Below are positions 1 through 8,548 of a DNA stretch of 64,000 nt, piece after piece. Both the position numbers and the translations under genes were made by a program. The stretch is taken from NCBI RefSeq assembly GCF_018595685.2, contig NZ_CP092334.1, positions 1,950,001 to 2,014,000 of the forward strand, given 5' to 3'. Source of the stretch: Flavihumibacter rivuli. GTDB taxonomy: Bacteria; Bacteroidota; Bacteroidia; Chitinophagales; Chitinophagaceae. Each line of letters starts with the position of its first letter. Position 1 is the stretch's first letter. Below the pieces are notes generated by a model that saw only the letters and a list, made by a program, of their open reading frames with translations, searched no databases and was not told the origin of the DNA.

Positions 1-622
1 CTGCCCAGTCGAGCAATCCATTCGGTTGTATATGCTCGTTATTCCTGTACTTCCTGCGATAGATATAGGCCGCGATCCTGGGAAGGCGCGCGATAAGGTC
101 CATTGCATCATCAAATACATGCTCCCAATAATCCTTCTTGTTAAGGCCTTTCGCATATTCCTTGGCAAAATTGCTTTCTGTTTGCAAGGCCATCACACCA
201 GTAACGAACATGGTCATGGGATGGGTATTCAGCGGAAGCGCATCAATGGTATTGAATACATGTGTGGGTACATGGGACCTGCGCTGCCATTTGGCAGTAA
301 CCTCGTTCACATCCTCTTCTGTTGGCAGTTCACCATATAACATCAGGAAGAAAAGGCCTTCCGGAAGTGGCTCGCTACCACCTTTGGCCTTAGGAAGTTT
401 TTGCTGCAATTCGGGAATGGAATAACCACGGAACCTGATCCCTTCGTGGGCATCGAGCAATGAAGTTTCAGTCACCAGACCGGTCATACCACGCATACCC
501 TGGTAAACCTGGGAAAGGGTAACTTCACCGATCTTTTTATTACCATGTTCTTTCAATAATTCCTTGATCTCGGCTGCCGCCGCATCTGCTTTCGCCTTAA
601 ATTTTTCTTTGTACGCTCCCAT
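1..622 (-). CDS. gltA: Citrate synthase, mitochondrial-like type (3' part cut by window edge)
   Basis: Citrate synthase condenses acetyl-CoA and oxaloacetate in the first step of the TCA cycle. About 207 N-terminal residues are present; the catalytic C-terminal half lies beyond base 1. Reading leftward from the ATG at 622 gives a helical N-terminus, then YQGMRGMTGLVTETS, LDAHEGIRFRGYSIPE and SEPLPEGLFFLMLYGELPTE. These blocks look like the animal and fungal mitochondrial enzyme rather than the E. coli hexameric type, which is a family-level judgement made from memory. The gene stands alone, with a 135-base spacer before the next minus-strand gene. The family call is secure; the subtype is an inference. 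Confidence 0.93.
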   Translation of the reverse strand, partial: MGAYKEKFKAKADAAAAEIKELLKEHGNKKIGEVTLSQVYQGMRGMTGLVTETSLLDAHEGIRFRGYSIPELQQKLPKAKGGSEPLPEGLFFLMLYGELPTEEDVNEVTAKWQRRSHVPTHVFNTIDALPLNTHPMTMFVTGVMALQTESNFAKEYAKGLNKKDYWEHVFDDAMDLIARLPRIAAYIYRRKYRNNEHIQPNGLLDWA

Positions 623-757
623 GACAAACAATATTTATATATGTGGTGCTTGATTTATCGGACAGCTTTAACCGATAAAATTAGCTATTACGCGTGGTAC
701 AACAAATAATATTTGCCTAGTGTTCTGCTGAAAAGCGATTAAAATGTGATAAAAAAC

Positions 758-1849
758 TTATTTAGGGGCATTCTTATACAACCTGTAGGTAACCAGGCCA
801 AAAATGATGTTGGGAAGCCATGCGGCCAGCAAGGGAGGAAAGCTTCCCTTAGTAGAAAAAACCGTAGAAAATTTATCCATCACAACGAACAGGGCTGCCA
901 TCACAATCCCAAATGCCAGGTGCAATCCGCTCCCACCCCTGGTTTTACGTGCAGCAACTGCTACCCCCATGATGGTAAGGATGATCACCGACACAGGTGT
1001 GGCAAATCTCCTGTAGATCTCCACTTTATAGGTATTGAGTCCTTCTGTCCCCCTTTGTTCTTCCCTCCTGATGAACCTGATGAGCTCCGGGGTGGACAGT
1101 TTATCCTTCATGTATTCATCCCTTCTCAATTCACTGGGCAACATATTCAACTCCAGGTTCATGAATGGATGCTTGCTCACTGTTTCACTGAGGCCATCAA
1201 TCTTCCGCTCCACTACATTCTCTGCCCGCCATTTCTTTGTTGCGGTATCCCAGCGGATATAATCTGTACGAAGGTTATAGAACACCTGGTTTCCCCTTAC
1301 CTTTTCCAGGAAGAAGCCACTGGCCGCCTTATTGACCGTATCATAATATTTCATCCCGACAAATGTGTTGGAGTCGGCCCTGAAATAAAAATCCCTGCTT
1401 CCGCCCTGGCCGGAATAATAAGAACTGTTACGGTCTATATAGGTAGCCTTGAAAGTGCTGTGGATCTCATTGGCCCTGGGGATCACATAGGTATTACCGA
1501 GCAAAAGTACCACAGCGAGCAGGCCTGCGGCCATCAGGTAAGGCTTCAGCATGCGGTTGTAAGGAATGCCGGCAGCCAAAATAGCTACCGTCTCTGACCT
1601 GCCCGCTAATTTGGAAGTAAAGAAAATGACCGCAATAAACACGATCAGTGGGAAGATCATGGAAATAATGAAGGGCACAAACCCGAAATAATACTTGGTG
1701 ACAATGCCGGTAAAGGACAAGCCCGATTTTACAAAGTCATCCGTCTTTTCACTGGTATCGATCACCACGGCAATGACCGTTATGGTAAGGATAGCGAAAA
1801 GAAAGGTCACCAGGAATCTTTTGAATATGTACCAATCCAGGATCTTCAT
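758..1849 (-). CDS. lptG: LptF/LptG family lipopolysaccharide export permease
   Basis: Inner-membrane permease of the YjgP/YjgQ family. With LptB and LptC it extracts lipopolysaccharide from the inner membrane and passes it to the periplasmic bridge. The 363-residue length is normal. Hydrophobic segments lie near residues 12-32, 55-75 and 100-120, a large periplasmic domain spans about 130-270, and three more membrane segments close the protein. The N-terminal MKILDWYIFKRF and the GRSETVAILAAGIP loop are typical of the family. Bacteroidota often carry a tgt-lptG pair; here tgt is upstream on the same strand but a small opposite-strand gene sits between them. A -7-like box lies 26 bases upstream. 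Choosing LptG over LptF rests on that neighbourhood only. Confidence 0.88.
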   Translation of the reverse strand: MKILDWYIFKRFLVTFLFAILTITVIAVVIDTSEKTDDFVKSGLSFTGIVTKYYFGFVPFIISMIFPLIVFIAVIFFTSKLAGRSETVAILAAGIPYNRMLKPYLMAAGLLAVVLLLGNTYVIPRANEIHSTFKATYIDRNSSYYSGQGGSRDFYFRADSNTFVGMKYYDTVNKAASGFFLEKVRGNQVFYNLRTDYIRWDTATKKWRAENVVERKIDGLSETVSKHPFMNLELNMLPSELRRDEYMKDKLSTPELIRFIRREEQRGTEGLNTYKVEIYRRFATPVSVIILTIMGVAVAARKTRGGSGLHLAFGIVMAALFVVMDKFSTVFSTKGSFPPLLAAWLPNIIFGLVTYRLYKNAPK

Positions 1850-1874
1850 CAGGCTGTGGGCATTTTGCAGCGGT

Positions 1875-1882
1875 CAAAAGTA
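1875..1882 (-). promoter_or_regulatory. Putative -7 box (TACTTTTG) of the lptG gene
   Basis: On the minus strand the sequence reads TACTTTTG, an exact match to the Bacteroidota -7 consensus TAnnTTTG, 25 bases before the ATG at 1849. No good -33 TTTG was found at the expected distance, so only the -7 half is supported. Confidence 0.4.
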
Positions 1883-1997
1883 GTTGAATTTTGGTTAAGG
1901 AAATGGGAAGAAAAGGCCGACCGCGAGTAACCGAATGGTATTGGCCTAATCAGGGAATTTGGGTAAATTTATTCTATAACCCTTAAAGCCATCCGTT

Positions 1998-2417
1998 ATG
2001 AAAAAGCAGATCAGCCTGGTGCTAGTCCTGGTACTTCTCTTCCAGGCAGCCATGGCACAGCAAATCCCCGACACTTCCAGGAGGATCAGCGACAAGGAAC
2101 TCGGCTTGCAATACCTTAAAAAAAGCAGGAACCAGAAACTTGCTGCCTGGATACTTTTTGGAGCTGGCATGGCCGGTTGGATCGGTGGAGCAGCTTCCTA
2201 TAGCGATGACCTTTTTGAAGAAAATACTTCTGCAGAAACGATCGCGCTGATCGGCTTCGGCTGTACTATCGCCAGCATCCCGCTATTCATTAGTGCTGCC
2301 AAGAATAAAGGCAGGGCAGAGATCCTGCTCAGGTACGAAAATATGCTCCTTCACCATCCCTCCCTCCCGCGCAGTTACCCGGCAGTAGGGATATCGGTTC
2401 CCATCAGTGGAAAGTGA
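1998..2417 (+). CDS. Small exported or membrane protein of unknown function
   Basis: A 139-residue protein I do not recognise. It begins MKKQISLVLVLVLLFQAAMA followed by Q, a good signal peptide with cleavage after AMA. The next stretch is polar and rich in Lys and Arg, then come two hydrophobic segments (about residues 52-70 and 90-107), so it probably sits in a membrane by two spans. No catalytic motif is visible. It lies between lptG and tgt on the opposite strand, and its stop is only 5 bases from the stop of tgt. A weak promoter (ATTG, 20 bases, TAAATTTA at 1964-1971) precedes it. The signal peptide argues that the frame is real. Confidence 0.7.
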   Translation: MKKQISLVLVLVLLFQAAMAQQIPDTSRRISDKELGLQYLKKSRNQKLAAWILFGAGMAGWIGGAASYSDDLFEENTSAETIALIGFGCTIASIPLFISAAKNKGRAEILLRYENMLLHHPSLPRSYPAVGISVPISGK

Positions 2418-2422
2418 ACATC

Positions 2423-3562
2423 CTAGAGCTTGGTTTTCAGGACCGGGATCATTTCCTGCTTCCATGCATTGAAATCACCAGCCTGAATATGCTTGCGCGC
2501 TTCCTTCACCAGCCAAAGGTAGAAGGCCAGGTTATGCACACTGGCAATGGTGAGGCCCAATATTTCCTTTGCCTTGACCAGGTGGCGCAGGTAGGCTTTC
2601 GAATAGTATTGGCTGAAATGGCAATCTATGCCATCTTCGATGGGTGAGAAGTCTTTTTCCCATTTCTTGTTATCGATATTGATCACCCCCTTGCTGGTGA
2701 ACAGCATGGCATTACGGCCATTGCGGGTAGGCATCACACAATCGAACATATCTACTCCCAGTGAGATATTCTCCAGGATATTCCAGGGCGTTCCCACCCC
2801 CATCAGGTACCTGGGCTTGTCAACCGGTAGGTGTTCGCAGCAAAGGGCAGTCAGTTCATACATGATCTCTTCCGGCTCCCCTACACTCAATCCACCAATG
2901 GCATTTCCCACTGCACCCTTTGAAGCGATATATTCACAAGAGGCCTTCCTCAGATCGGTATAGGTACTGCCCTGTACGATCGGGAAAAGGTTCTGGGTAT
3001 AGCCATATTTATCGGGCGTCTCAGCCAGCCGGCCGATACACCTGTCGAGCCAGCGATGGGTAAGTTCCATCGATTTTTTGGCATAGGTGTAGTCACTGGG
3101 ATAGGGCGGGCACTCATCAAAGGCCATGATGATATCAGCCCCTATGATACGCTGGATATCCATCACCCGTTCGGGTGAGAACAGATGCCTGGAACCGTCG
3201 ATATGGGATTGGAAAATGGCGCCTTCCTCGGTAAGCTTACGGTTACCTGCAAGCGAAAACACCTGGTAACCGCCGCTATCGGTAAGGATCGGCATGTCCC
3301 AGCCATTGAAACGATGAAGTCCTCCTGCAGCTTCCAGTACATCAAGGCCTGGCCTCAGGTAAAGGTGATAAGTATTCCCCAGGATGATCTGGGCCTTGAC
3401 CTCCTCCTTGAGTTGTTGCTGCGACACTGCCTTAACACTTCCTGCGGTTCCAACAGGCATGAAAATAGGGGTCTCTATCTCTCCGTGGTCGGTCTTGATA
3501 AGTCCATAACGTGCCTTACTATTCGGGTCAGTTCCCTGTAATGTGAATTCGAGTGCTGCCAT
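2423..3562 (-). CDS. tgt: Queuine tRNA-ribosyltransferase (tRNA-guanine transglycosylase)
   Basis: Exchanges guanine-34 of GUN-anticodon tRNAs for the queuosine precursor preQ1. The start was set at the ATG at 3562 (MAALEFTLQG), which matches the usual N-terminus; the frame is open further upstream but the extension is not family-like. It has 379 residues. Substrate-site blocks are LTDSGGYQVFSL (Asp95), MAFDECPPY and GVDMFDCVMPTR (nucleophile Asp271). The C-terminal zinc site is degenerate: of the usual Cys-x-Cys-x2-Cys plus His set, only Cys314 and His343 remain, and the other two positions are Ile312 and Ser317. I recall that other Bacteroidota enzymes also lack these cysteines, so the protein is probably functional. 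Confidence 0.95.
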   Translation of the reverse strand: MAALEFTLQGTDPNSKARYGLIKTDHGEIETPIFMPVGTAGSVKAVSQQQLKEEVKAQIILGNTYHLYLRPGLDVLEAAGGLHRFNGWDMPILTDSGGYQVFSLAGNRKLTEEGAIFQSHIDGSRHLFSPERVMDIQRIIGADIIMAFDECPPYPSDYTYAKKSMELTHRWLDRCIGRLAETPDKYGYTQNLFPIVQGSTYTDLRKASCEYIASKGAVGNAIGGLSVGEPEEIMYELTALCCEHLPVDKPRYLMGVGTPWNILENISLGVDMFDCVMPTRNGRNAMLFTSKGVINIDNKKWEKDFSPIEDGIDCHFSQYYSKAYLRHLVKAKEILGLTIASVHNLAFYLWLVKEARKHIQAGDFNAWKQEMIPVLKTKL

Positions 3563-3783
3563 ATTCAGACAAATGGGGTGCAAGATACGGAGAAGTGGGA
3601 AGTTGGCAGCCTTCATAAAGGACCCGACCAAGCGGCCTGTTGCAGGATTATCCCCTTGCACCACCCGGAGGAATCCCCTTAAAGATGGTGACTTATTAAC
3701 AAGTGTAGAAACATTTCCGCCCGAAAAAGCCTGCTCTGCTATATTTTCGCGCTTGGCCAGTATAAACCCTTATTGACCCGTAG

Positions 3784-4923
3784 ATGTTTATGGATTTACA
3801 GCAGCTTAATTTGAACTGGTGGATGATCGCCTTTGTGGCCTTCTGTTCAGTAACCTTTATCCAGCTTATTTACTATTGGGGCTTTTTTAGCCGCCTCGCC
3901 TTTTTCAAACCCAAAGAAAAATCAACCTCCCAAACCCACCCGGTTTCAGTGGTGATCTGTGCCCGTGACGAAGCCGGTAACCTGGTCAAGAACCTGCCGG
4001 GTGTATTGTTCCAGCAATATCCTAGCACCCATGAGCTGATCGTGGTGAACCACAACAGCCAGGATGATACCCGTTACCTACTGGAAGAGTTCAAGAAAAC
4101 CTTCAAGAACCTGGTCATTGTTAACCTTGAACAGGAAGCCAAAGGAATACCGGGAAAAAAGTACCCCCTTTCCATAGGCATCAGGGAGGCCCACCACGAG
4201 ATCCTTTTGCTCACAGATGCAGACTGCGTGCCGGCTACCGAACATTGGATGTATAAAATGCAGGACGCCTACCATCCGGGGACTGAAGTGGTGCTGGGCT
4301 ATGGGGCTTATGCCAAAAGACCTGGATTGCTAAATAAACTGATCAGGTTTGAAACCTTCCATACCGCCCTGCAATACCTTTCCTTTGCCATTGCCGGTAT
4401 TCCCTATATGGGTGTGGGCAGGAACCTGTCTTACAAAAGGGAACTCTTCCTGCGCAACAAAGGATTTTCTTCCATCAACCATATTCCGGGTGGTGACGAT
4501 GACCTGTTCATCCATAAAGTGGCCAACAAGAACAATACAGCCATCGTCATTGACCCGGAAGCCTTCACCCTTTCGGAAGCGAAAAAGAAATTCGGCGACT
4601 GGTACAGGCAAAAAAACCGTCATTACAGTACAGGCAAGTACTATAAGCCGGGCATAAGGTTCCTGTTGGGTGCCTATTCCCTTTCCCAATTCCTGTTCTA
4701 TCCATTGTTTATCCTGAGCCTGGTAACCTTTAACTGGCAATTGACCCTGGCTGTATTCGGGGTCAGGTTCCTGAGCCAGGCATTCATCCTGTACAAGTGC
4801 ATGGCGAGGTTACAGGAGAAGGACCTCTGGGCCTGGTGGTGGCTGCTCGACATCTGGATGTTCTTTTATTATTGCATCTTTGCACCTGCATTATGGAAAA
4901 AACCCCAGCAAACCTGGCTTTGA
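3784..4923 (+). CDS. Family 2 glycosyltransferase, membrane-anchored
   Basis: A 379-residue GT-A fold glycosyltransferase that probably builds a cell-envelope glycan from a nucleotide sugar. An N-terminal membrane span (about residues 13-33) is followed by the GT2 core: SVVICARDEAGNL, a nucleotide-binding segment around VNHNSQDDT, the DxD-type LLTDADCVPA, and GGDDDLFIH followed by the QxxRW-like YRQKNRH. Two or three C-terminal hydrophobic segments anchor it. Two in-frame ATGs (3784, 3790) are possible. Its last 31 bases overlap rsmG, so the two are probably co-transcribed. The sugar and acceptor cannot be told from sequence. Confidence 0.88.
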   Translation: MFMDLQQLNLNWWMIAFVAFCSVTFIQLIYYWGFFSRLAFFKPKEKSTSQTHPVSVVICARDEAGNLVKNLPGVLFQQYPSTHELIVVNHNSQDDTRYLLEEFKKTFKNLVIVNLEQEAKGIPGKKYPLSIGIREAHHEILLLTDADCVPATEHWMYKMQDAYHPGTEVVLGYGAYAKRPGLLNKLIRFETFHTALQYLSFAIAGIPYMGVGRNLSYKRELFLRNKGFSSINHIPGGDDDLFIHKVANKNNTAIVIDPEAFTLSEAKKKFGDWYRQKNRHYSTGKYYKPGIRFLLGAYSLSQFLFYPLFILSLVTFNWQLTLAVFGVRFLSQAFILYKCMARLQEKDLWAWWWLLDIWMFFYYCIFAPALWKKPQQTWL

Positions 4924-5543
4924 TCCTGAAGTATTTCTCTGACTTCACCCCTAAGCAACTGGAGCAATTCAGTGCCCTGGAAGAATTATACAAGGATTGG
5001 AACAGCAAGATCAACGTCATTTCACGCAAGGATATCGACAGCCTTTATGAAAGGCATGTATTACACTCATTAAGCATTGCCGCTGCATTTTCATTTGAGC
5101 CGGGCTCGAACATCGTGGATATTGGTACAGGCGGGGGCTTTCCCGGTATCCCACTGGCGATATTCTTTCCTGAAGTGGAATTCCTGCTGGCAGATAGCAT
5201 TAATAAAAAGCTACGGGTAGTCCAGGAAGTGGCTGCTGCCATTGGCTTGACCAATGTCCAGACCCGTCACACCAGGGTAGAAGACATCAAGGACCGGAAA
5301 TTCGATTATGCTGTATCAAGGGCGGTTGCTCCGCTAAAAGACCTCTGGAAGTGGAGTAAACCCATACTCAATAAACGCCCCTCTACTGAAGAATATCCCG
5401 CTTCAGGCCTGATCTGCCTCAAAGGCGGTGACCTCGCCAATGAGATTTCCGAAAGCGGCGTAAAACCCAAAATAATGGAGGTATACGAGCTGTTTCCTGA
5501 GGAATCCTTCAAAGAGAAATACCTGCTGTATGTGCATAAATAA
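4893..5543 (+). CDS. rsmG: 16S rRNA (guanine-527-N7)-methyltransferase
   Basis: Methylates N7 of G527 in the 530 loop of 16S rRNA using S-adenosylmethionine. The ATG at 4893 (MEKTPANLALILKYF) was chosen because it gives the standard RsmG N-terminus. It lies inside the end of the upstream glycosyltransferase in another frame (31-base overlap). The SAM motif is VDIGTGGGFPGIPLAI, with the conserved ADSINKKLRVV and VSRAVAPLKDLWKW blocks following. The length of 216 residues is typical. A CATCTTTG element just upstream (about 4875) could be an internal -7 box, so it may have a promoter of its own. Confidence 0.94.
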   Translation: MEKTPANLALILKYFSDFTPKQLEQFSALEELYKDWNSKINVISRKDIDSLYERHVLHSLSIAAAFSFEPGSNIVDIGTGGGFPGIPLAIFFPEVEFLLADSINKKLRVVQEVAAAIGLTNVQTRHTRVEDIKDRKFDYAVSRAVAPLKDLWKWSKPILNKRPSTEEYPASGLICLKGGDLANEISESGVKPKIMEVYELFPEESFKEKYLLYVHK

Positions 5544-5603
5544 GGGTTTCCACTACCTCAAAGTGGTATTGTAAACCAACTCATAAAATAGCACCTTTGC
5601 CAA

Positions 5604-6254
5604 ATGGCAATTACCGTATGTATAGTGGATGACACCAGCGATATCAGGCTGGCCCTGGAAGAGATCATTAAGTTATCTGATGAATATAAACTGATCGGCA
5701 GCTTTTCCAGTGCTGAAGAAGCACTGGAGAAAATACCCGTCCTGCAGCCCCAGGTAGTCCTTATGGATATTAACCTGGGTGCCATGAGTGGCATTGAATG
5801 CGTCAGAAGACTAAAACCGCAAAATCCCGACATACTCTTCATGATGTGTACCGTTTATGAAGAAGATGAAAAGATCTTCGAAGCCCTCAGCGCTGGCGCC
5901 AGTGGTTACATCCTGAAAAAAACATCCCCTGTTAAACTGTTGGAAGCGATAAAGGAGTTGAGCGAAGGTGGCGCCCCCATGAGCACCCAGATCGCCAGGA
6001 AAGTAGTTGCTGCCTTCCAGCAGAAACCTACGACAACAGAAAGTTCTTACGGTCAACAGGGCAATAAACTGAATGCCTTATCCACAAGGGAATATGAAAT
6101 CCTTGAACTGCTTTCCAAGGGCATGCTCTACAAGGAAATTGCTGCACAGCTCTTTATCAGCCAGGAAACGGTCAGGAAACATGTGTATCATATCTATGAA
6201 AAGTTGCATGTAAACAACCGGGTTGAGGCGGTTAATAAATATTTTGGCAGGTAA
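5604..6254 (+). CDS. NarL/FixJ-type response regulator, orphan
   Basis: A two-domain transcription factor of 216 residues. The N-terminal receiver domain (about 1-120) has the acidic pair Asp9/Asp10, phosphoacceptor Asp55 in VVLMDINLG, a Thr in MMCTVYEED and Lys in GYILKKTSP. The C-terminal LuxR helix-turn-helix (about 150-216) carries LSTREYEILELLSKGM, then KEIAAQLFISQETVRKH. It should be phosphorylated by a histidine kinase, but none is in this window. A CACCTTTG box ends 6 bases before the ATG (7 of 8 matches to the -7 consensus), implying a very short leader. Its targets cannot be inferred. Confidence 0.92.
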   Translation: MAITVCIVDDTSDIRLALEEIIKLSDEYKLIGSFSSAEEALEKIPVLQPQVVLMDINLGAMSGIECVRRLKPQNPDILFMMCTVYEEDEKIFEALSAGASGYILKKTSPVKLLEAIKELSEGGAPMSTQIARKVVAAFQQKPTTTESSYGQQGNKLNALSTREYEILELLSKGMLYKEIAAQLFISQETVRKHVYHIYEKLHVNNRVEAVNKYFGR

Positions 6255-6432
6255 ACTACCCAGAAACCATTAAAAACCTACTGAAATTGTAGGAAAATTA
6301 CCACTAAGTGGTATATTTAGAAAGGTCTAAAGGTTTTACTTTTAGAGTATCTGGGATGCAACAAATATTGTTAATCATTACAACCTTAGTCTGCCAACTC
6401 CACCCTCCTTATTCTAATTTCTGCTTTAATAA

Positions 6433-6470
6433 AATAATGAAGCCGTTGCAATAGCAACGGCTTCATTATT
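6433..6470. terminator. Bidirectional terminator between the response regulator and the M1 peptidase
   Basis: A perfect 17-bp stem (6433-6449 with 6454-6470) closes a 4-base loop. A- and T-rich flanks on both sides suit termination from either direction, as expected between these convergent genes. The 178 bases between the response-regulator stop and this stem show nothing else. Confidence 0.85.
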
Positions 6471-6485
6471 TGGTAAAATCCAGGC

Positions 6486-8414
6486 TTACCACTTCAACTC
6501 AAGGACATTATCCTTCCGGTTCACATCAGCCAATCTTTCCGTTGGGTCAATTTCCACCCTTACGATTTCCTGCAATTTCCGCTTGGTTGAGATCTGGTAT
6601 TGGGGATGGGTCCATTTCCAAGGCTCATATACTTTTCTGGGGATATCAAACTCCTCGGGTTTACTGCCGAACATCAGGTACATGGGCACATAATGCAACT
6701 CCTGGCTGCCGTCCTTATAGGTGATCAGCACATCCATGGGCATGGGTACTTTACCGACCCGTTTCAACCTGATATTGGTTTCGCCGCCCTGCTCCCAAAG
6801 ACTATCGATGCCATAATCAATGGTCTTGGTAGTGTTCACCCAATACTCACGGTACCAGTCCAGTTTTATGCCACTGGCCTTTTCAGCCACCCTGATGAAA
6901 TCATTCACATTGGGATGCCTGAACTTCCATTGGTTGTAGTAATCGAGCAATACCCTGTCCCTAACCTTGGCACCGAGGATATAACCCAATTGCTCCAGGA
7001 ATACTTCCCCTTTTGAATAAGAGGCAATGCTATAAGCAAAATTGGTTTCAAAATGATCGGCATGGGTACTCATCGGCTCTTCCTTACCACTTTTCACAAG
7101 GTAGAAATAGCCATCATAGCTGTCCTTATGGGGATTTTCGCGGCTTAACGGTTCAAGGTTACTCCTCCTTGGACCTGTGCCCACTTCACTTTGCTTCACT
7201 ACAGCGCCTTTGTTTTGCTCCAGGTAATACTGCATGACCAGGCTCTCGCCATAGGAAGTGAAACCTTCATCCATCCAGGCATACAGGCTTTCATTGGTGC
7301 CCATCAACATCTGGTACCAGGTGTGCATCCATTCATGGAAGGCAGTTCCAAGGCTAGGGCCACTGAGTAAGGTCGACATAGGATACTCCATACCACCATC
7401 CCCCCCATGGATAAACGAATATTGCTTGTAGGGGTATTTACCAAAGTTCTTCTCAATGAAAGGAAGCACCTGAACGGCCGCATCAGCTACCTTATTCCAC
7501 TGTTCATCATTTTGTGGATCATTCTCCTTGTAGTTATACAGGACATGAATGGTTGGGCCGTTGGGAATATTCCTTACCAAATGCTTGTATTCCGGATCTG
7601 CTGCCCACATGAAATCGTGGACATTGGGTGCAACAAAATGCCAGGTTAGCTTTTCGCCTGCCGGCCTGTTGACCTTTGTTCCCGGGGCTTCATAACCATA
7701 GCCGATCTGCTGGGGGTTCTGTAGGTATCCGGTCCCACCAAGGATGTAATTCCTGTCGATGCTGATCTTCACGTCAAAATCGCCCCAGATGCCATAGAAT
7801 TCACGCGCCACATATGGGGTGGGATGCCAGCCTTCATAATCGTATTCGCACATCTTGGGATACCACTGGGCCATAGAATAGCGGACACCGGTATTCGGGT
7901 TATCCCTTCCTGAGCGCCTTACCTGGAGCGGCACCTGGGCTTCAAAGCTCATATCGAAAACGACCTTGGACTTTGGCAGGATGGGTTTTGAAAGCATCAC
8001 TTCCAGGATGGTCTCATGTAGCTTGTACTGCTGGGGCACTCCATTCATCTTCAGGGAAAGCACTTTCTGGTAGCCAATTTCATCCGGCTTAAGGTTTTGG
8101 ATACGATCCCTAACCCTTCCATCCCAATCCGGGCGGTTGTTGTTCATGATCTTTCCCAATTCCCTGCTTCGGGCATCCATCATGCTATTAGGCTGGAAAG
8201 CATTCCAATAGAGGTGATAATATACTTTGCGCAATGTGTCGGGGGAGTTATTCGTGTACTCCAGTACCTGTTTACCATTGAACCTGTTGGATTGTACATC
8301 CACATCAACATTCATGGTATACTTGACCCTTTGTTGCCATCGATCTGTTTGCGCCTGGGCAGAAACCAGGCCAAGGGCCAGGAATCCCGATAACCAAAGA
8401 CTTTTACTTTTCAT
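6486..8414 (-). CDS. M1 family zinc metallopeptidase (aminopeptidase N-like), exported
   Basis: A gluzincin aminopeptidase of 642 residues. The ATG at 8414 gives a signal peptide (MKSKSLWLSGFLALGLVSAQAQ), so it acts in the periplasm or outside. The N-terminal beta-rich domain is followed by a thermolysin-like catalytic domain with GGMEYPMSTLL (in place of GAMEN), the zinc motif HEWMH (His360, Glu361, His364) with Glu383 as third ligand 18 residues on (WMDEGF), and a Tyr in SYSKGEVF. The C-terminal region, about 490-640, is a helical then beta tail. It is a single gene between two terminators. Related Bacteroidota proteins are annotated as M1 peptidases; whether it trims peptides or has a special substrate is unknown. 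Confidence 0.92.
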   Translation of the reverse strand: MKSKSLWLSGFLALGLVSAQAQTDRWQQRVKYTMNVDVDVQSNRFNGKQVLEYTNNSPDTLRKVYYHLYWNAFQPNSMMDARSRELGKIMNNNRPDWDGRVRDRIQNLKPDEIGYQKVLSLKMNGVPQQYKLHETILEVMLSKPILPKSKVVFDMSFEAQVPLQVRRSGRDNPNTGVRYSMAQWYPKMCEYDYEGWHPTPYVAREFYGIWGDFDVKISIDRNYILGGTGYLQNPQQIGYGYEAPGTKVNRPAGEKLTWHFVAPNVHDFMWAADPEYKHLVRNIPNGPTIHVLYNYKENDPQNDEQWNKVADAAVQVLPFIEKNFGKYPYKQYSFIHGGDGGMEYPMSTLLSGPSLGTAFHEWMHTWYQMLMGTNESLYAWMDEGFTSYGESLVMQYYLEQNKGAVVKQSEVGTGPRRSNLEPLSRENPHKDSYDGYFYLVKSGKEEPMSTHADHFETNFAYSIASYSKGEVFLEQLGYILGAKVRDRVLLDYYNQWKFRHPNVNDFIRVAEKASGIKLDWYREYWVNTTKTIDYGIDSLWEQGGETNIRLKRVGKVPMPMDVLITYKDGSQELHYVPMYLMFGSKPEEFDIPRKVYEPWKWTHPQYQISTKRKLQEIVRVEIDPTERLADVNRKDNVLELKW

Positions 8415-8510
8415 ATGAGTGTTCGTTATTCCAATGATCGGTAAATTTCCTGAAAAACTGCATATCAGCAGGGGCAATTTGATGGAAGGCCTTCCTGTTT
8501 AATGGCATAA

Positions 8511-8534
8511 AAAAACCCGTCATGAACGGGTTTT
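8511..8534 (-). terminator. Intrinsic terminator downstream of the PepSY-like gene
   Basis: On the minus strand a GC-centred stem (AAAACCCGT with ACGGGTTTT, arms 8512-8520 and 8526-8534, 5-base loop) runs straight into a run of seven T. It separates the 8549 gene from the M1 peptidase. Confidence 0.88.
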
Positions 8535-8548
8535 GTATTTTTCACTTT

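Noticed and set aside
746..1597. A 283-codon plus-strand open frame opposite lptG
   Set aside because: It is antisense to a clear LptF/LptG permease, its translation is rich in His, Cys and Pro with no family pattern, and there is no promoter.
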